Counted from the first letter of the stretch, positions 49,743 to 58,670 are shown. The stretch: 64,000 bases of DNA from QHWT01 sp963755695 (GCA_963755695.1 CAVWLB010000010.1:2046001-2110000), one strand, 5' to 3'. Numbers and translations are program-made. The notes: generated from the letters alone by a model not told the origin.

Positions 49743-51255
49743 ATGCCCTCCCCCAAGGTCCAGACGCTGGGAGCGTTGCGGCAAGAGGTCGATGCCGGCC
49801 GCATGCCACGGCGCCCGGTCAAAACCGAAATTCGCGAAAACCTGATCCGTAAGCTGCGCGCAAACGAGACGCTGTTTCCCGGCATCGTCGGATACGACGA
49901 TTCGGTGGTACCGCAGATTGTCAATGCCGTTCTGTCGCGGCACAACTTCATCCTGCTCGGCTTGCGCGGCCAGGCAAAGACACGCCTCCTGCGCGCGCTC
50001 ACGTCGCTGCTCGACGAGGAACTGCCGGTCGTGCCCGGCTGCGAGATCCACGACGACCCGCTCGCTCCGCTGTGCGCAACGTGCCGGAACCGAATCGCCG
50101 AGGCCGGTGACGCGCTGCCAATCGAGTGGCTGCCGCGGGACGCGCGCTACGTCGAGAAGCTGGCCACTCCGGACGTGACGATTGCCGACATGATCGGCGA
50201 TCTCGATCCGATCAAGGCCGCGCGCGCCAGCCTGCAACTGTCCGACGAAATGACCATGCACTACGGTCTGGTGCCGCGCGCGAACCGTGGGATCTTCGCG
50301 ATTAACGAGCTGCCGGACCTGGCCGGCAAGATCCAGGTAGGACTGTTCAACATTCTGCAGGAAGGGGACGTCCAGATTAAGGGCTACCCGGTGCGGCTGC
50401 CGCTCGACCTGCTGATGGTGTTCAGCGCCAACCCCGAGGACTATACCGCGCGCGGCAAGATCATCACGCCGCTCAAGGATCGGATTGGATCGGAGATCCG
50501 GACACACTATCCGGCGAGCCGCCATCATGCGCTGCAGATCACCAAACAGGAAGCGTGGACGGAACGCGACGGTGTCGCGCTTCAGCTCATGGTTCCGGAG
50601 TTCGTGCGCGAGGTGGTCGAGGAGGTCGCGTTCCAGGCCCGCCTGGATCAAAAGATCGACAAACGATCCGGCGTCAGTCAGCGGCTGCCGATCTCGCTCC
50701 TCGAAAACGTCGCGTCGAATGCCGAACGGCGCGCGCTGGCGACCGGGGAGTCGGTAGCGGTCCCCCGGATTACCGACATCTATGCGGCGCTCCCGGCAAT
50801 CACCGGCAAGTTCGAGCTCGAGTACGAAGGCGAGCTGAAAGGGGCCGACAACGTCGCCCGCGAATTGATTCGTACGTCGGTCGGAAACATCTTCAACGGC
50901 TGGTATCCGTCGCGCCGACCTTCGGCAGGTTACCGAATGGTTCGATCTCGGCGGGACGCTGCAGGTCGACGACACGCTGAGTGCTTCGGAGCTGCTGTCG
51001 CGCACCGCCGAGGTGCAGGGGCTGCAGGACCTCGCGCGCGAGGCACGCCTTGGCAAGAGGCCTTCGGACGCGCTGCTCGCGGCAGGTGTTGATTTCGTGC
51101 TGGAGGGACTCTACGCGCAGCGCAAGATCAGTCGTTCGGAGGAAGGACAGTTCCAGGCCGCCGAACCGGTGAAGCGCGCGCCGCGGATGGCCCAGGATCC
51201 GCTGATGGAACGCGAGATGCCAAACGTCGGGAACAAGAAGAAGTACTACAACTAG
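49743..51255 (+). CDS. MoxR-type AAA+ ATPase / magnesium-chelatase I-like (one frameshift)
   Basis: About 503 residues. The AAA+ core has Walker A GLRGQAKTRLL, LPVVPGCEIHDDPL with an unusual Cys-containing loop (HDDPLAPLCATCRNRI), RGIFAINELPDLAGKIQVGLFNILQEG (Walker B region) and VFSANPEDYTARGKIITPLKDRIGS (sensor/arginine). The frame breaks near 50925 (one extra C: CGCGCCGAC), then DLRQVTEWFDLGGTLQVDDTLSA and a tail MEREMPNVGNKKKYYN. It works with the VWA protein 5 bases downstream, as MoxR/VWA pairs do in remodelling or metal insertion. The CxxC in the loop may bind zinc. Confidence 0.88.
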
Positions 51256-51259
51256 CCCC

Positions 51260-52600
51260 GTGGCCCGCTACCGCTATTCGAAGTTCACCGGCGACGATCT
51301 CGACGGGATCGATCTGGAAGAGCTGCTGTCGAAGCTCTCGGACCTCCTGTTGTCGAGCGGCTTCGATAACCCTTACGGCATCCCCTACGACGACGAGGAT
51401 CCGGGGCATTCGTGGCAGTCGCTGCACGATGCGATCCTCGAGGCGCTGTTGAACGGCGGCATGCTCTCGGACGAAATGCTCGAGCGGCTGCTCGGCAAGG
51501 ACTGGCAGACGGCAGAAGACGCCGAAGAACGGCTCGACGCGCTGATTCAAAAGATCATCGACAAGCTGCAGGCGCAAGGCTACCTGACCGGGGCGCCGGA
51601 CCTGACCCGCGAACGCGAGCAGCGCGAGCGGCCGGGTGGCGGCGGGATGGGCAACCCCGAGCAGTATCGCTTCGAGATCACCGACAAGAGCCTCGACTTC
51701 CTCGGCTATCGCGCGCTGCGCGATCTGCTCGGATCGCTCGGCAAGAGCAGCCTCGGGCGGCACGACACGCGCGAGATGGCCACCGGCATCGAAGCCAGCG
51801 GCGCGCCGAAGCGTTACGAGTTCGGCGACACGATGAACCTCGACGCGAGCGCGACGATCCTCAACGCGGTGCTGCGCCGGCGCCGAGAGAGCGCTCGGGA
51901 CTCGGACTCCGAACCGCGCCACGTCGGACCTCGGACCTCGGACCTCGAGCCCCGACACCCATCAGGGATAGCGGTCGACTACGAAGATCTGATGGTCGCG
52001 CAGGGGGAATACCAGAGCTCCTGCGCGACGGTGCTGATGCTCGACTGCAGCCACAGCATGATCCTCTACGGCGAGGATCGCTTCACGCCGGCCAAGCGCG
52101 TCGCGCTCGCCCTCGCCAATCTGATTCGCCTGCAGTATCCGGGGGATGCGCTGAAGGTCGTCCTCTTCCACGATTCCGCCGAGGAGATCCCGCTCGGCCA
52201 GTTGGCGCGGGTGCGCGTCGGACCGTACTACACGAATACCCGCGAAGGGCTTCGCCTCGCGCGCCGCATCCTCGAACGGCAGCAGAAGGACATGCGGCAG
52301 ATCGTGATGATCACCGACGGCAAGCCCTCGGCGCTGACGCGGGCCGACGGGCGCATCTATCGCAACGCCTTCGGTCTCGATCCGTTCATCGTCTCTGAGA
52401 CATTCGCGGAAGTCGCGGCGTGCCGCAAGGCGGGAATCCTGATCAACACGTTCATGCTGGCGCGCGACTACGATCTCGTCAGCTTCGTGCGCAAGGTGGC
52501 GGAGATCTGTCACGGCAAGGCGTATTTCACCACGCCGCGGACCCTGGGCCGTTACGTGCTGATGGACTACATGGACAAGAAAACGCGCACAATTCACTGA
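51260..52600 (+). CDS. VWA-domain protein partnering the MoxR ATPase
   Basis: A 446-residue cytosolic protein from GTG 51260 (MARYRYSKFTGDDLDG). The N-terminal 225 residues are helical (LEELLSKLSDLLLSSGFDN; DEMLERLLGKDWQTAEDAEERLDALIQKII). The C-terminal VWA domain has the MIDAS motif MLDCSHSM, then QIVMITDGKPSAL and the Thr/Asp metal positions. An in-gene repeat (51893-51962) encodes a flexible linker of about 24 residues (DSDSEPRHVGPRTSDLEPRHP) right between the halves. Comes 5 bases after the ATPase stop, so the pair acts together; substrate unknown. Confidence 0.9.
   Translation: MARYRYSKFTGDDLDGIDLEELLSKLSDLLLSSGFDNPYGIPYDDEDPGHSWQSLHDAILEALLNGGMLSDEMLERLLGKDWQTAEDAEERLDALIQKIIDKLQAQGYLTGAPDLTREREQRERPGGGGMGNPEQYRFEITDKSLDFLGYRALRDLLGSLGKSSLGRHDTREMATGIEASGAPKRYEFGDTMNLDASATILNAVLRRRRESARDSDSEPRHVGPRTSDLEPRHPSGIAVDYEDLMVAQGEYQSSCATVLMLDCSHSMILYGEDRFTPAKRVALALANLIRLQYPGDALKVVLFHDSAEEIPLGQLARVRVGPYYTNTREGLRLARRILERQQKDMRQIVMITDGKPSALTRADGRIYRNAFGLDPFIVSETFAEVAACRKAGILINTFMLARDYDLVSFVRKVAEICHGKAYFTTPRTLGRYVLMDYMDKKTRTIH
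51893..51962 (+). repeat. In-gene heptamer repeat in the VWA protein linker
   Basis: CGGACCT repeats three times in a row (51930-51950), preceded by related CGGGACT and CGGACTC words. Same heptamer style as the intergenic arrays, but only direct copies. It encodes the flexible linker between the helical and VWA parts. Confidence 0.7.
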
Positions 52601-52602
52601 AG

Positions 52603-52838
52603 ATTGCAGACTACAGACTGAAGATTGGCAATGACGATTGAGGATTGTCGATTTGGATTGTCGATTGACGAGGCCATTGCTGATTGGCGAGTGGCGATTC
52701 CATTGCCGATAGCCCAATCAAATCGGCAATTGCCGACCGCCATTCAATCGCCAATCGTCAATCGCCAATCCCAATCTTCAATCCTCAATCGTCATTCCCA
52801 ATCTTCAGTCTGCAGTCTGCAATCAATCGGCAAATGAC
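52603..52838. repeat. ATTG-word inverted array between VWA and LON genes
   Basis: Left arm: AGATTGCAGACTACAGACTG then GATTGACG/GATTTGG words; right arm: CCAATCTTCAGTCTGCAGTC and TGCAATC. Starts within a few bases of the VWA stop and ends a few bases before the LON-gene ATG, filling the co-directional gap of 238 bases. Same word family as the array at 974-1424. Confidence 0.85.
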
Positions 52839-53471
52839 ATGCTGCCTCCGACCATTCCGATCTTCCCGCTGCCGAACGTGGTGCTGTTTCCCAACGTCTT
52901 CCTGCCGCTGCACATCTTCGAGCCGCGGTACCGGCAGATGGTGGAAGACGCGCTGAAAGGCGACCGGATCATCGGGATGGTGCTGCTGCGGCCGGGCTGG
53001 GAGGGCAATTACGAAGGCCGGCCGCCGGTCTATCCGATCGGCTGCGCCGGCGTCATCACCCACGCCGAACGGCTGCCCGACGGCCGCTTCAACATCGTCC
53101 TGCGCGGCATGGAGAAATTCCGCGTCGACGACGGAAGACACCAGCCGTATCTATCGCCTCGCGCGAAGTGGAACCGATCAGCGAGCCGCCGGCCGAGGTC
53201 TACCGCGCTGAGATGCTCGGGGAGCGGCGGCGCCTCGAGGCCCTGCTCGTGCCGCAGCCCGAAGGGCAGCCGCGATCCGAAGGTTCCTTCCTCGATGCCC
53301 GACGAAGATCTCGTCAACGCCCTCGCCCAGTACCTGGAGTTCGAGCCGGTCGAAAAGCAGGCGCTGCTCGAGCGCAACGGCCTGCTCGATCGCTGCCGCT
53401 CGCTGATCGAGCTGCTGGAGATGAAGGTCATCGTCTCGAGACACAGCTGGGAGAGGGATGGAGTTCACTGA
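52839..53471 (+). CDS. LON-substrate-binding domain protein (two frameshifts)
   Basis: About 211 residues. N-terminal MLPPTIPIFPLPNVVLFPNVFLPLHIFEPRYRQMV is the signature of the LON N-terminal domain (PUA-like), with GCAGVITHAERLPDGRFNIVL following. Extra bases near 53130 and 53290 shift the middle; the correct middle reads REVEPISEPPAEVYRAEML and the end DEDLVNALAQYLEFEPVEKQALLE. No protease domain follows, so it is a stand-alone LON-domain protein of unknown role, a form widespread in bacteria. No operon partner. Confidence 0.85.
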   Translation: MLPPTIPIFPLPNVVLFPNVFLPLHIFEPRYRQMVEDALKGDRIIGMVLLRPGWEGNYEGRPPVYPIGCAGVITHAERLPDGRFNIVLRGMEKFRVDDGRHQPYLSPRAKWNRSASRRPRSTALRCSGSGGASRPCSCRSPKGSRDPKVPSSMPDEDLVNALAQYLEFEPVEKQALLERNGLLDRCRSLIELLEMKVIVSRHSWERDGVH

Positions 53472-53473
53472 TC

Positions 53474-53595
53474 TCCCGATTTGGTGATTGGTGATTTGGT
53501 GAATTGGTGAATTGGTAATTGAGCCTGCGCGCGCTACCGCGCGCGCTTAAACCAAAGCCAAATCACCAAGTCACCAATTCCCGCAATCACCAATT
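53474..53595. repeat. Inverted array (GATTTGGT words) with central GC hairpin
   Basis: Left arm repeats GATTTGGT, GATTGGT, GAATTGGT; right arm AAATCACCAAGTCACCAATTC and ATCACCAATTC. At the centre GCGCGCG-CTAC-CGCGCGC (53527-53544) forms a hairpin. Between convergent genes, so a bidirectional terminator is likely. Confidence 0.85.
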
Positions 53596-53596
53596 C

Positions 53597-54271
53597 CTAG
53601 CGCTTGCGCGCCGGCGCAGCCGGCTTGTATTCCACCAGTAAGTTGCTGATGATCGCGACCGGGCGTCCGGGCATGACGACGGTCTCGTGGCCGGCGGGCG
53701 TGATGGCATCGAAGGTTTCGCCGAGCAGGCTCACCTGTTCGATCCCGGCCGGAACGGTGATGTAAACCGACTCGCTCCCGACCGGCGCGACCGCCTTCAC
53801 GCCGCCGGGTCCGGCGCCGCCGCCGATTCGATCGAACAGATCCTTCTCGCTTCGAAACTCCCCTTCCACGGCGGCGCGCTCGATCAGGTCGCCGTTCATC
53901 GACAGCACACCGATCACCGCGCGGTAACGCGCGTAGCCCTTGCCGCTCTTCGTCAGTTCCTCGGAGTAGGTATGTCGCGCGTGCAGATCGAACGACAGCG
54001 TGACCGGTCCGGAGTGGGGCGGAAACGCGACCAGCACGCCCTGGGCGGGATCGCGCCCGGCCGGCACGTCGCAGAAGCTCCTGATCGTCTTCACCCCCAT
54101 CCCCAGCCTCGACGGGCAGGTCGTCTCCGGGGTCGCCGTCTTCGACGGAACCGGCGCCGGCTTGGCCGCGGGCTTCTTCACCGGGGCGCGGCGGGTCTGC
54201 GCGTGGGCACTGGTCGACAGCGCGATCACGACGATGGCGAGAAGGCCGAGGAGACGACGGACACGAATCAT
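53597..54271 (-). CDS. Exported protein of unknown function
   Basis: A 224-residue protein with signal peptide (MIRVRRLLGLLAIVVIALSTSAHA) and a Lys/Pro/Ala-rich stretch just after it. The rest appears beta-rich (VLVAFPPHSGPVTLSFDLHAR, AVAPVGSESVYITVPAGIEQVSLLGETFDAITPAG, AIISNLLVEY) and includes two Cys (TTCPS, RSFCDVPAG). Not recognised; may be an outer-envelope or adhesin-like domain. Standalone; convergent with the LON gene across an array and divergent from the BtuF-like gene by 28 bases. Confidence 0.75.
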   Translation of the reverse strand: MIRVRRLLGLLAIVVIALSTSAHAQTRRAPVKKPAAKPAPVPSKTATPETTCPSRLGMGVKTIRSFCDVPAGRDPAQGVLVAFPPHSGPVTLSFDLHARHTYSEELTKSGKGYARYRAVIGVLSMNGDLIERAAVEGEFRSEKDLFDRIGGGAGPGGVKAVAPVGSESVYITVPAGIEQVSLLGETFDAITPAGHETVVMPGRPVAIISNLLVEYKPAAPARKR

Positions 54272-54299
54272 GCTCCAAGTATAATTTTCATCGCCGAGT

Positions 54300-55085
54300 T
54301 TGAGTACCTACCCATCGCGCATCGTGTGTCTCACCGAAGAAACGACCGAGACGCTGTATCTGCTCGGCGAAGGGGATCGGGTCGTCGGCGTGTCCGGCTA
54401 CACGGTCCGTCCCCCGGAGGCACGCGCGAAACCAAAGGTGTCGGCCTTCATCACCGCGCGGCTCGACAAGATCGAAGCGCTGAACCCGGATCTGGTGCTG
54501 GGGTTCTCCGATCTTCAGGCGGACATCGCAGCGGAACTGATTCGCCGCGGCTATCCGGTCTACACCTTCAATCAGCGCACGGTTGCCGAGATCCTGCAGA
54601 TGATCCGGATCGTCGGTGCCCTGGTCGGTCGAGCCGAAGCCAGTCACACGCTCGCGGCGAAGCTGGAGTCGGACCTCGAATCGGCGCGGGCGCGGGCGTC
54701 AGCGGCTGGCCGGCGGCCGCGCGTGTTCTTCGAGGAGTGGGACCAGCCGCTGATTTCGGGCATCTGCTGGGTCGACGAGCTCGTCGAGATCGCCGGCGGG
54801 GATCCGATCTTTCCGGAGCTGCGCGACAAGCGCCTGGGCAAGGAGCGGATCGTCGATCCGGCGGCTGTCGTCGAAAGGAACCCCGACGTGATCGTCGCCT
54901 CCTGGTGCGGAAAGGCAATGAAGAAGCGGACGATCGTCGAACGGCCCGGCTGGGATGCGATCAACGCGGTCCGGAACGATCGCATCTACGAGATCAAGTC
55001 GAGCTACATCCTGCAGCCGGGACCGGCGTCGCTGACAGAAGGCCTGAGCCGCCTCCAAGCGATCCTGTCAGCAGCGGGCGCTTGA
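54300..55085 (+). CDS. Cobalamin-binding / BtuF-like periplasmic-binding-fold protein
   Basis: A 261-residue protein from TTG 54300 (MSTYPSRIVCLTEETTETLYLLGEGDRVVGVSGYT). The lobes of the BtuF/FhuD fold are visible: KVSAFITARLDKIEALNPDLVLGFSDLQ, GYPVYTFNQRTVAEILQMI, WVDELVEIAGGDPIFPE, and DVIVASWCGKAM. No signal peptide is seen, so it might act in the cytoplasm or the start is wrong. The 3' end overlaps folE on the opposite strand by 92 bases. No transporter genes flank it. Confidence 0.8.
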   Translation: MSTYPSRIVCLTEETTETLYLLGEGDRVVGVSGYTVRPPEARAKPKVSAFITARLDKIEALNPDLVLGFSDLQADIAAELIRRGYPVYTFNQRTVAEILQMIRIVGALVGRAEASHTLAAKLESDLESARARASAAGRRPRVFFEEWDQPLISGICWVDELVEIAGGDPIFPELRDKRLGKERIVDPAAVVERNPDVIVASWCGKAMKKRTIVERPGWDAINAVRNDRIYEIKSSYILQPGPASLTEGLSRLQAILSAAGA

Positions 55086-55632
55086 TCAGTTCGAGGAACT
55101 CCATCCGCGTGCGGGCATCGGACTGAAACGTGCCAAGCATCGCACTGGTCAGGGCGAACGAATTCTGCTTCTCCACGCCCCGCATCGCCATGCACAGATG
55201 CGTCGCCTCGCAGACCACCGCGACGCCGAGCGGCTGGATCTTCTCGCGGATCGTTTCGGCGATCTGGTTGGTCATCCGCTCCTGAATCTGCAGACGCCGC
55301 GCGAAGACTTCGACCAGCCGCGGGATCTTGCTGAGACCGATCACCCGGTCCTGCGGAATGTAGGCGATGTGGCAACGGCCGAAGAAAGGCAGCAGGTGGT
55401 GCTCGCACAGGCTGTAGAAGTCGATGTCCTTCACGATCACCATCTCGTTATAATCGACCGAGAAGAGCGCGTTGTTCAGCACGGTGTCGACGTCGGCGGT
55501 GTAGCCGCTGGTGAGAAACCGCAACGCCTTCTCCACCCGCTGCGGCGTGTTGAGCAGCCCTTCGCGTGAAGGATCCTCGCCCAGTTCTGCGAGCAGCTGA
55601 CGGATGATCTCTTGCATCCTCATATTGTACAT
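54994..55632 (-). CDS. folE: GTP cyclohydrolase I
   Basis: 212 residues; converts GTP to 7,8-dihydroneopterin triphosphate, first step of folate (and queuosine or biopterin) synthesis. Zinc and active-site motifs: DFYSLCEHHLLPFFGRCHIAYIP, GLSKIPRLVEVFARRLQIQER, AVVCEATHLCMAMRGV and TSAMLGTF. The C-terminus runs about 20 residues beyond the usual end (ELIKRPLLTGSLGGGSG...), overlapping the BtuF-like gene. The 5' end overlaps the next plus-strand gene. Start at 55632 or at the second ATG, 55617. Confidence 0.93.
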   Translation of the reverse strand: MYNMRMQEIIRQLLAELGEDPSREGLLNTPQRVEKALRFLTSGYTADVDTVLNNALFSVDYNEMVIVKDIDFYSLCEHHLLPFFGRCHIAYIPQDRVIGLSKIPRLVEVFARRLQIQERMTNQIAETIREKIQPLGVAVVCEATHLCMAMRGVEKQNSFALTSAMLGTFQSDARTRMEFLELIKRPLLTGSLGGGSGLLSATPVPAAGCSST

Positions 55633-56314
55633 GGCGCTTTCCGGCTCCCGCCTTCCAGCGGACGATCCGGACGCCCTCTACGCTCGTCGCGAGGATCTTG
55701 CGAGCGCCAGAGCCGCTGAGAAGATATGGGCCGATCGGCTGGCGCGGGATCCGAAGGATTTCGTCTCGGCATGGAAGCTGGCGCGCGCGCGCTACTGGCT
55801 GGGCGGCCATGCGGCGGAGCCGGACCGCAAGACGCTCTACGAGGCAGGGATTGCCGCCGGACGTGCCGCGATTGCGGCGGCGCCCGACAAGCCGGAGGGG
55901 CACTTCTGGGTCGCCGCCAACATGGGGACGCTCGCCGAATCGTTCGGCCTGCGGCAGGGTCTGAAGTACCGCAACGAGATCAAGAGCGAACTCGAGACAG
56001 TGCTGAAGATCGATCCCGGCTTCCAGGAGGGGTCTGCCGACCGCGCGCTCGGGCGTTGGTACAACAAGGTGCCCGGTCTCTTCGGCGGCAGCAACAAGAA
56101 GGCGGAGGAACATCTCCGCAAGGCGCTCACCTATAACCCGAACAGCACGGCCACGCTCTACTTTCTGGCCGAAACGCTGATCGACTCGAACCAGACAGAC
56201 GAGGCGCGCGGCGTCCTTCAGAAATTGATTGCCGCCCCGACGGATCCGGATTGGGCGCCTGAAGACAAGGAGTGGAAGGAGAAAGCGCAGCGCCTGCTTC
56301 AGACGCTGAGGTGA
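55604..56314 (+). CDS. TPR-repeat protein, probably exported or membrane-anchored
   Basis: A 236-residue protein. From ATG 55604 the first residues (MISCILILYMALS) are hydrophobic, like a signal or anchor, but with no positive n-region; ATG 55631 would remove that. The rest is helical with TPR-like pairs (KIWADRLARDPKDFVSAWKLARARYWLGG, PEGHFWVAANMGTLAESFGLRQGL, AEEHLRKALTYNPNSTATLYFLAETL). It resembles TRAP-T-like TPR proteins. Head-to-head with folE: their 5' ends overlap by at least 14 bases, whichever starts are used for either. Confidence 0.75.
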   Translation: MISCILILYMALSGSRLPADDPDALYARREDLASARAAEKIWADRLARDPKDFVSAWKLARARYWLGGHAAEPDRKTLYEAGIAAGRAAIAAAPDKPEGHFWVAANMGTLAESFGLRQGLKYRNEIKSELETVLKIDPGFQEGSADRALGRWYNKVPGLFGGSNKKAEEHLRKALTYNPNSTATLYFLAETLIDSNQTDEARGVLQKLIAAPTDPDWAPEDKEWKEKAQRLLQTLR

Positions 56315-56327
56315 CTCCAGGAATAAG

Positions 56328-56430
56328 CGATTGCGGAAATTTGGTGAACTGGTGATGGTCGCCTATGTCAAGCGCGCGGTGGTGCGCGCACGCCCATCAC
56401 CGAATTGCCAAATCGCCGAATCACCAATGG
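56328..56430. repeat. Inverted array (TTGGTGAA / TCACCAAT) between convergent genes
   Basis: GCGATTGCGGAAATTTGGTG and AACTGGTGATGG face CCCATCACCGAATTGCC and AAATCGCCGAATCACCAATGG. The middle contains GCGCGCGGTGGTGCGCGC, a hairpin. Bidirectional terminator position between the TPR gene and the convergent dehydrogenase gene. Confidence 0.8.
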
Positions 56431-56439
56431 AACAGTTCG

Positions 56440-57303
56440 TCAGTACTTATAAAACCCCTGACCGGACTTCTTGCCTAGCCTTCCCGCCAGCACCATCCGC
56501 TTCAGCAGCGGCGGGGGCGCGTACGCAGGCTCCCGGTACTCGTCGAACATGATGTTGGCGATGTAGTAGGTCGTATCCAGGCCGACGAAATCCAGCAGCG
56601 TGAACGGCCCCATCGGATATCCCGTGCCGAGCTTCATCCCTTTGTCGATGTCTTCGAGGGAACCGAGCCCGTTCTCGTAGGCGCGGATAGCGTCCAGCAG
56701 GTACGGCACCAGCAGGCGATTGACGATGAACCCGGGCCTGTCGGGGGCGGTGATGGGTTCTTTCCCGAGCGACTGAGCGAACGCAAACACCGTCTGATAC
56801 GTCTCGTCGCTGGTCGTCAGCGCTCGTATCACCTCGACCAGCTTCATGAGCGGCACCGGGTTGAAGAAGTGCAGGCCGGCGAATCGATCCGGCCGCTTCG
56901 TCCTGGCGGCCAGCTCGGTGATGCACAACGAAGAAGTGTTGGAGCAGTAGATCGTTCGGTCATTGACGATCCCGTCGAGCACGCCAAACGCCTTGGTCTT
57001 TTCCTCGACGTTCTCGACGATCGCCTCGATGATGAGATCACAGTCTTTCAGCTCTTCCAGTTTGGTGGTACCGGACAGATTGGCGAGGGTTTTCTGCTTC
57101 GCGTCCGCCGTGACCTTGCCCTTTTCGACGCCGTCGCTGAGGAACTTTTCGATGCGTCCCAGCCCCTTCTTCAGGAACGGCTCCTCCACTTCGCGCACGA
57201 TCGTCTTGTAACCGGAGGCCGCCGAGACCTGCGCGATTCCCGAACCCATCAAGCCGCAACCGAGCACCCCAACGGTTTCGATCTGCATGTCGCTCTCAAT
57301 CAT
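56440..57303 (-). CDS. 3-hydroxyacyl-CoA (3-hydroxybutyryl-CoA) dehydrogenase, second copy
   Basis: 287 residues; NAD-dependent oxidation of 3-hydroxyacyl-CoA. N-terminal VGVLGCGLMGSGIAQ, catalytic-His region LHFFNPVPLMKLVEV, and YPMGPFTLLDFVGLDTTYY. The end LGKKSGQGFYKY is typical. Start at 57303 (MIESDMQIETVG) or at the fifth-residue ATG 57288, which is the more usual N-terminus. It differs clearly from the copy at 26116. Likely part of a beta-oxidation set with the two thiolases that follow on the minus strand. Confidence 0.94.
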   Translation of the reverse strand: MIESDMQIETVGVLGCGLMGSGIAQVSAASGYKTIVREVEEPFLKKGLGRIEKFLSDGVEKGKVTADAKQKTLANLSGTTKLEELKDCDLIIEAIVENVEEKTKAFGVLDGIVNDRTIYCSNTSSLCITELAARTKRPDRFAGLHFFNPVPLMKLVEVIRALTTSDETYQTVFAFAQSLGKEPITAPDRPGFIVNRLLVPYLLDAIRAYENGLGSLEDIDKGMKLGTGYPMGPFTLLDFVGLDTTYYIANIMFDEYREPAYAPPPLLKRMVLAGRLGKKSGQGFYKY

Positions 57304-57365
57304 GTGTAGGCCGGATCTTTAGATCCGGCGTTCGCCCGCTCGGCGCACCTAAAGGTGCCCTACAC
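57304..57365. repeat. Cloverleaf-like palindromic element
   Basis: Outer stem GTGTAGG (57304-57310) with CCTACAC (57359-57365). Two inner hairpins: CCGGATCT-TT-AGATCCGG (57311-57328) and GCACCT-AA-AGGTGC (57345-57358). Structure resembles a small dispersed repeat; a related hairpin follows the thioesterase at 10291-10316. Confidence 0.8.
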
Positions 57366-57385
57366 CAGACGCGCCCCGGGATGAG

Positions 57386-58564
57386 TCATACCGTTTCAAC
57401 GATCGCCGCGATTCCCTGTCCGCCGCCAATGCATGCTGTCGCCAGACCGCGCGTCAGCCCGCGACGGCGGAGTTCGAGCGTCAGGGTCAGCATCAGGCGC
57501 GTGCCGGTCATGCCCAGCGGATGGCCGAGCGCGATGGCGCCGCCATTGACGTTCACACGATCCCGATCGAGACCAAGCTCCTTCTCGACCGCCAGGTACT
57601 GCGCCGCGAATGCCTCGTTGACTTCGATCAGATCGATGTCCTGGAGCGAAAGACCCGCTTTCTGGAGAACCTTGCGGGTCGCGGGCGCGGGCCCCATGCC
57701 CATGAGGGTCGGCTCCACGCCGACGTAGGCCCAGTGCGTCAGCCTGGCCAGGGGCTTCAGCCCGTGCTCTTTGACCCTACGAGCGGAGGCGAGCAGCAAC
57801 GCGGCGCCGCCGTCGACGATTCCGCTCGCGTTACCCGCCGTTACACATCCGTTCTTGCTGAAGGCCGGAGGCAGCTTCGCAAGCCCTTCCATGGTCGAAT
57901 CGGGACGCAGGTGATCGTCCTGGGCGAAAAGCTCGACGCCGCGGCGCGACTTGATCTCCACCGGCACCACTTCTTCCTTCAGCCGGCATTCCTGCCAGGC
58001 TTTCTCGGCCAGTTGCTGGCTGCGAATCGCGTAGGCATCCTGTTCCTCGCGGCCAACGTTGTATTTGGCGGCGCAGTTCTCGGCCGTGCCGGCCATCGTG
58101 CAGCCGCAGTGCGTGTCGAGCAGCGCGGACCAGAGCGTGTCTTCGAGCTGTCCCTGGCCGAGCCGCAGACCGGTACGCAAACCGCGTATGACGTGCGGCG
58201 CCTGGCTCATGCTCTCCATGCCGCCGGTGAGGACGAGGTCCGCTTCTTCCAGGAGGATCAGCTGTGCGCCACTGACCGCCGCCTGGATGCCGGAGCCGCA
58301 CAGACGATTCACGGTGAGTGCCGGCACTTCGACCGGCACGCCGGCTTTCAAGCCGACATGTCGCGCGCCGTACACCGCGTCCGAGCTCGTCTGCAGCACG
58401 TTGCCGAACACCACGTGGTCGACGTCCTGCGGGCTGACCCCCGTGCGCTCCATTGCCGCACGCGCCGCTATCGCACCGAGCTCCAGCGCGGAGAAATCTT
58501 TCAGCTTGCCCGCATATTCCGCCATCGGTGTGCGGGCGCCACCGAGAATGTAGATGTCCGTCAT
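57386..58564 (-). CDS. Acetyl-CoA acetyltransferase / thiolase
   Basis: A 392-residue thiolase. MTDIYILGGARTPMAEYAGKLKDF at the N-terminus; nucleophilic Cys in NRLCGSGIQAAVSGAQ (about 89); NVNGGAIALGHPLGMTGTRL with the catalytic His; and CIGGGQGIA with the second Cys near the C-terminus. It reversibly condenses or cleaves 3-ketoacyl-CoA. Adjacent to the 3-hydroxyacyl-CoA dehydrogenase on the same strand, with only the cloverleaf element between. Confidence 0.95.
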   Translation of the reverse strand: MTDIYILGGARTPMAEYAGKLKDFSALELGAIAARAAMERTGVSPQDVDHVVFGNVLQTSSDAVYGARHVGLKAGVPVEVPALTVNRLCGSGIQAAVSGAQLILLEEADLVLTGGMESMSQAPHVIRGLRTGLRLGQGQLEDTLWSALLDTHCGCTMAGTAENCAAKYNVGREEQDAYAIRSQQLAEKAWQECRLKEEVVPVEIKSRRGVELFAQDDHLRPDSTMEGLAKLPPAFSKNGCVTAGNASGIVDGGAALLLASARRVKEHGLKPLARLTHWAYVGVEPTLMGMGPAPATRKVLQKAGLSLQDIDLIEVNEAFAAQYLAVEKELGLDRDRVNVNGGAIALGHPLGMTGTRLMLTLTLELRRRGLTRGLATACIGGGQGIAAIVETV

Positions 58565-58670
58565 TGTTCGCTCGCTTGCTTACCTGCCAACTTCTGGCTG
58601 ATTCGCACACGCCCGATGTGTCGAGCCTTGCCAGGCCTGCTCGAGGCGCTGGCGGCCGTAAAGATCGGGC

